A stretch of DNA of 8,658 bases, from the NCBI GenBank assembly GCA_019115725.1, contig DXCY01000196.1:1-8658 (forward strand), read 5' to 3'. The notes below the pieces were generated by a model, which saw only the letters and a list, made by a program, of their open reading frames with translations, did no database searches and was not told the DNA's origin. Of the stretch, positions 6,079 through 8,658 are shown one piece after another. The first letter of the stretch is position 1; each line of letters begins with the position of its first letter. The translations under genes were made by a program, and so were the position numbers. This DNA comes from Candidatus Luteimonas excrementigallinarum. GTDB taxonomy: Bacteria > Pseudomonadota > Gammaproteobacteria > Xanthomonadales > Xanthomonadaceae.

Positions 6079-8109
6079 ATGATGCGTTGCATCCTACTAC
6101 TGATGCTGGGCGTGGTTCTGCCGGCGTGGGCGCCGCAGGTGCAGGCGCGCGTGCTGGAAGCGCGGATCGCGCGCATCGACAGCCCGGTGGCGGACCTGCA
6201 TGGCGTGTCTGCGCGGCTGGAGTGGCCGGCGCAGTCCGCGCAGGGCCGGCTGCAGCTCAGCGTGGACCGGCTGGTGGCGGAGGACCTGGGCTATGCATTC
6301 CGTGATCTGACGTGGGAGTGTCCGCTGCAGCGACCCGTTGACCCGCAGGGCAGCTGGCACTGCGAAGGTGCGCTGCGTGCGGGCGCCGGGCCGCAGATGT
6401 GGCTGGCACTGGATCTTGAGGCGGCCGGGATCACGGCCGCGCTGACCGATGGTGGTTCCCGGATCCACGTGGCCCACGACCCGGACGCGGCCGACCTTGC
6501 CCGAATCGAGCTGACCCGCGTGCCGCTGGCCTGGACGCAGGCGCTGGTGACGCAGGCCTGGTCGGCCGCCCAGCTGGGCGCGGGAAGCATCGACGGAACG
6601 GTGCGCCTGGGCCAGGCACCCGGCGGCACCATGGCACTGGATGCGCAGTTGTCGCTGACCGACGGTGCATTTGAAACCGTGGATGCCAGCGCCGCCGGCG
6701 AAGGCCTCGTGGCACAGATGGACATCGGCTATCGCAGCCCCGGTGGGCGCCAGCTGGTGAACGTGCAGGGCGTGCTGGGCGGCGGCGCCCTGCTGTTCGG
6801 CAATGCGTTCATCGATCTGCCGGACACGCAGGTGCCGCTGCAGGTGAGCGCAGTGCGCGAAACGCCCGCCACAGGCTGGCGGCTGGACAGCTTCAGCTGG
6901 CAGGACGGCTCCACCCTGATGGCCCGGGGCGCAGCGGAGTTCGGGGTCGATGCTGGCCTGGAATCCCTGGATGTCGAGCTGGTCAGCGCCGATGCCAGCC
7001 AGCTGCCGGCCCGCTATCTGTCCGGGTGGCTGGCACTGGCCGGACTGCGCGAGCTGCAGATGCAGGGCGGGCTGGAGGGCCGGATCGGCATGGATGCAGA
7101 CGGCATCCGCCACGGCCGCCTGCAATTGCACCGGCTGGACCTGCAGGGGCAGGGCGGACGTTTTGCCTTCCAGGGCCTGGATGGCGAGATCGCCCTGGCG
7201 CGGGGCGCGGCCGCGGACAGCGTGCTGGGATGGCGCACGGCGGCGGTGGGCGGGCTGGAATTCGGTCCGGCGCAGCTGGCACTGCGTGGGCGTGACGGCG
7301 AGCTGCGCCTGCGTGAGCCGGCTGCGGTGGAATTGCTGGGCGGAACCGTGCGGCTGGACCCACTGTCCCTGCGGCTGCCAGCGGCAGGGCAGGGGCTGCG
7401 GCTGGATTTCGGCCTCGCGGTGGAAGATGTGGAAGTGGAGCGGCTGGCCTCGGCGTTCGGCTGGCCCGCGTTCGGCGGCAGGCTGAGCGGACGGATCCCG
7501 GCTGCCCGCTACGAGGGTGAGCGCCTGGTGTTCGACGGCGGGCTGTCGGTCGAGGTGTTCGACGGCCGGGTGGATGTGGGCGCGCTGTCCATGGATCGGC
7601 CCTTTGGCGTCGCGCCCACGCTGTCTGCGGACCTTGAGCTGCACGAGCTGGACCTGTTCGCCATTACCGAGGTGTTCGACCTGGGGCATATCACCGGCCG
7701 GCTGTCGGGCCATGTGGACGGACTGCGGCTGGTGGACTGGCAGCTGTCCGCGTTCGATGCGGAACTGGGCACGGTGCCGCGACGCGGTGTACGCCAGCGG
7801 ATCAGCCAGCGGGCGGTGCAGAACATTTCCAGCGTGGGCAATGGATCGTTCATGGGCGGGCTGCAGGGACAGCTGATCGGGTTTTTCGACGACTTCGGCT
7901 ATTCGCGCATCGGGATCAGCTGCCGACTGGAGAATGGGGTGTGCCGGATGGGCGGCCTGCGTTCAGCGGGCAACACATTTACTATCGTTGAAGGCGCCGG
8001 CATCCCGCGGCTGCAGGTGATCGGCCACAACCGCAACGTGGACTGGCAGACACTGGTGGAGCGGGTGGCCGCGGCGATCGGTGGCGATGTGGCCCCGGTG
8101 GTGGATTGA
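6079..8109 (+). CDS. YdbH-like periplasmic protein, probable intermembrane phospholipid transport factor
   Basis: The product has 676 residues. An N-terminal hydrophobic segment at about residues 4-18 ends in PQVQA at about 19-23, which looks like a Sec signal peptide. The rest is beta-rich with many short amphipathic strands, as in AsmA/TamB-like bridge proteins. The C-terminal 200 residues carry the best family marks: GHITGRLSGHVDGLRLVDW, then QNISSVGNGSF, FFDDFGYSRIGISCRLENG and GAGIPRLQVIGHN. In E. coli, YdbH acts with YnbE, partly redundantly with TamB and YhdP, in moving phospholipids from inner to outer membrane. The following gene encodes a YdbL-like lipoprotein, which supports the assignment. 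The protein is shorter than E. coli YdbH (879 residues). Two cysteine pairs, 81/95 and 615/622, could form disulfides. ATG codons at 6079 and 6082 are both possible starts, and no Shine-Dalgarno sequence precedes them. The open frame continues upstream to about 5365, but that part is antisense to the phosphorelay gene and is rejected. Confidence 0.82.
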   Translation: MMRCILLLMLGVVLPAWAPQVQARVLEARIARIDSPVADLHGVSARLEWPAQSAQGRLQLSVDRLVAEDLGYAFRDLTWECPLQRPVDPQGSWHCEGALRAGAGPQMWLALDLEAAGITAALTDGGSRIHVAHDPDAADLARIELTRVPLAWTQALVTQAWSAAQLGAGSIDGTVRLGQAPGGTMALDAQLSLTDGAFETVDASAAGEGLVAQMDIGYRSPGGRQLVNVQGVLGGGALLFGNAFIDLPDTQVPLQVSAVRETPATGWRLDSFSWQDGSTLMARGAAEFGVDAGLESLDVELVSADASQLPARYLSGWLALAGLRELQMQGGLEGRIGMDADGIRHGRLQLHRLDLQGQGGRFAFQGLDGEIALARGAAADSVLGWRTAAVGGLEFGPAQLALRGRDGELRLREPAAVELLGGTVRLDPLSLRLPAAGQGLRLDFGLAVEDVEVERLASAFGWPAFGGRLSGRIPAARYEGERLVFDGGLSVEVFDGRVDVGALSMDRPFGVAPTLSADLELHELDLFAITEVFDLGHITGRLSGHVDGLRLVDWQLSAFDAELGTVPRRGVRQRISQRAVQNISSVGNGSFMGGLQGQLIGFFDDFGYSRIGISCRLENGVCRMGGLRSAGNTFTIVEGAGIPRLQVIGHNRNVDWQTLVERVAAAIGGDVAPVVD

Positions 8110-8134
8110 GGTGGGCCCGCGATCTGGACTGAAT

Positions 8135-8138
8135 GGAG
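8135..8138 (+). promoter_or_regulatory. Ribosome binding site of the DUF1318 lipoprotein gene
   Basis: GGAG lies six bases before the ATG at 8145. Two other in-frame ATGs at 8133 and 8139 overlap or nearly touch this site and are therefore unlikely starts. Confidence 0.65.
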
Positions 8139-8144
8139 ATGACG

Positions 8145-8658
8145 ATGAAGCGTTGGCTGGGATCCGGTTTTGCCGCAGTGCTGCTGTTGACGGCCTGCGT
8201 GACGATCAACGTGCACTTTCCCGCGGTGGAGGCGCGTGAAGCGGCCCGCGAGTTCGTGGATGACGTGATCGGGCGTCCAGCGGACGTGCCGGCCGATGAC
8301 GATCTCCTGTTCCCCGGGGAGCAGGGCCCGGAAGAGCCGGGCGGCATGGCGCTGGTGCCTGCACGGTTTGATCCGCTGATGCTGCTCGGGATCGGTGCCG
8401 CGCAGGCGCAGAGTCCGGATATCACCGTCAGCACGCCGGCGATCGATGCGATCCGGGCGCGGATGCGCGACCGGTTCCGCAACACCCTGCGGCCGCATTT
8501 CGACAGCGGCGCGCTGGGCTTTGGCAATGACGGTTCCGTGCAGGTGCGCGATGCCGGGGCGATCCCGCTGTCCGCGCGGGTGGCGGTGAACCAGGCGGTG
8601 GCGGACCAGAACCGCGATGCCCGGGCGGTCTATCGCGAGATAGCGGTGGCCAACGGGC
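8145..8658 (+). CDS. YdbL/DUF1318 lipoprotein, 3' end missing
   Basis: The frame is open from 8145 to the window end, 171 codons without a stop. Residues 1-17 are a lipoprotein signal peptide with lipobox LTAC, and Cys18 would be lipidated. The mature start, CVTINVHFPA, is typical of lipidated DUF1318 proteins and faintly recalls the TIN-type strand of YnbE. Residues 44-67 form an acidic, Pro/Gly-rich linker. Residues 74-90 resemble a second signal peptide ending in AQAQS. From about residue 92 the sequence resembles E. coli YdbL (DUF1318): an Ile-rich helix, a GNDGSVQVRD segment, then AVNQAVADQNRDARAVYREI, equivalent to the YdbL helix before its ANG/SNH turn. The mature protein is expected in the outer membrane or periplasm. 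It follows the YdbH-like gene by 35 bases and probably forms an operon with it, working in the same envelope process. The C-terminal end, expected to be about 30-40 residues, lies outside the window. Confidence 0.82.
   Translation, partial: MKRWLGSGFAAVLLLTACVTINVHFPAVEAREAAREFVDDVIGRPADVPADDDLLFPGEQGPEEPGGMALVPARFDPLMLLGIGAAQAQSPDITVSTPAIDAIRARMRDRFRNTLRPHFDSGALGFGNDGSVQVRDAGAIPLSARVAVNQAVADQNRDARAVYREIAVANG
8364..8408 (+). other. Internal signal-peptide-like segment in the DUF1318 lipoprotein
   Basis: Residues 74-88 read RFDPLMLLGIGAAQA: a basic residue, a hydrophobic run and an AQA-type cleavage end, directly before the YdbL-like domain. It looks like the remains of the signal peptide of a formerly separate YdbL protein. 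Whether it still functions is unknown. Confidence 0.5.

Noticed and set aside
6097..7713. Minus-strand open frame of 538 codons opposite the YdbH-like gene
   Set aside because: Same antisense shadow effect. It has a low-complexity composition, and the plus strand has a signal peptide and family motifs.
8133..8141. ATG codons at 8133 and 8139 as starts of the DUF1318 lipoprotein
   Set aside because: They overlap or crowd the GGAG site, which is well spaced for the ATG at 8145. The basic MKRW opening at 8145 is a typical lipoprotein leader.

Overview
The window reads as a GC-rich chromosomal segment of a gammaproteobacterium, most likely of the Lysobacterales/Xanthomonadales (Stenotrophomonas, Xanthomonas or Lysobacter type). 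This assignment rests on gene order, protein sequence style and strong G/C preference at third codon positions. The genus is inferred, not proven. There are no RNA genes, insertion sequences, CRISPR arrays or other signs of recent transfer. Nearly every base is coding, and the largest gap between genes is 49 bases.

Region 1 (2-5328, plus strand) is a conserved housekeeping cluster: lepA (5' end cut by the window edge), lepB, a small DUF4845 membrane protein, rnc, era and recO. It groups translation quality control (LepA/EF4), protein export (LepB), RNA processing (RNase III), 30S maturation (Era) and recombinational repair (RecO). The genes are packed for translational coupling. rnc starts inside the DUF4845 gene, era overlaps rnc by an ATGA, and recO starts on a TTG directly after the era stop codon.

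Region 2 (5332-6045, minus strand) is a single gene for a two-domain phosphorelay protein, a receiver domain followed by a histidine phosphotransfer (Hpt) domain with no DNA-binding output. It converges on recO with only three bases between the stop codons.

Region 3 (6079-8658, plus strand, divergent from the phosphorelay gene across 33 bases) is an envelope module. It has a secreted 676-residue YdbH-like protein, then a lipoprotein carrying a YdbL/DUF1318 domain that runs off the window end. In E. coli the corresponding set is ydbH-ynbE-ydbL, where YdbH and the lipoprotein YnbE form a bridge for phospholipid movement between inner and outer membrane and YdbL assists. Here the lipoprotein anchor and the YdbL domain sit in one polypeptide, joined by a linker that ends in what looks like a leftover signal peptide. 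This is the most interesting part of an otherwise ordinary window.
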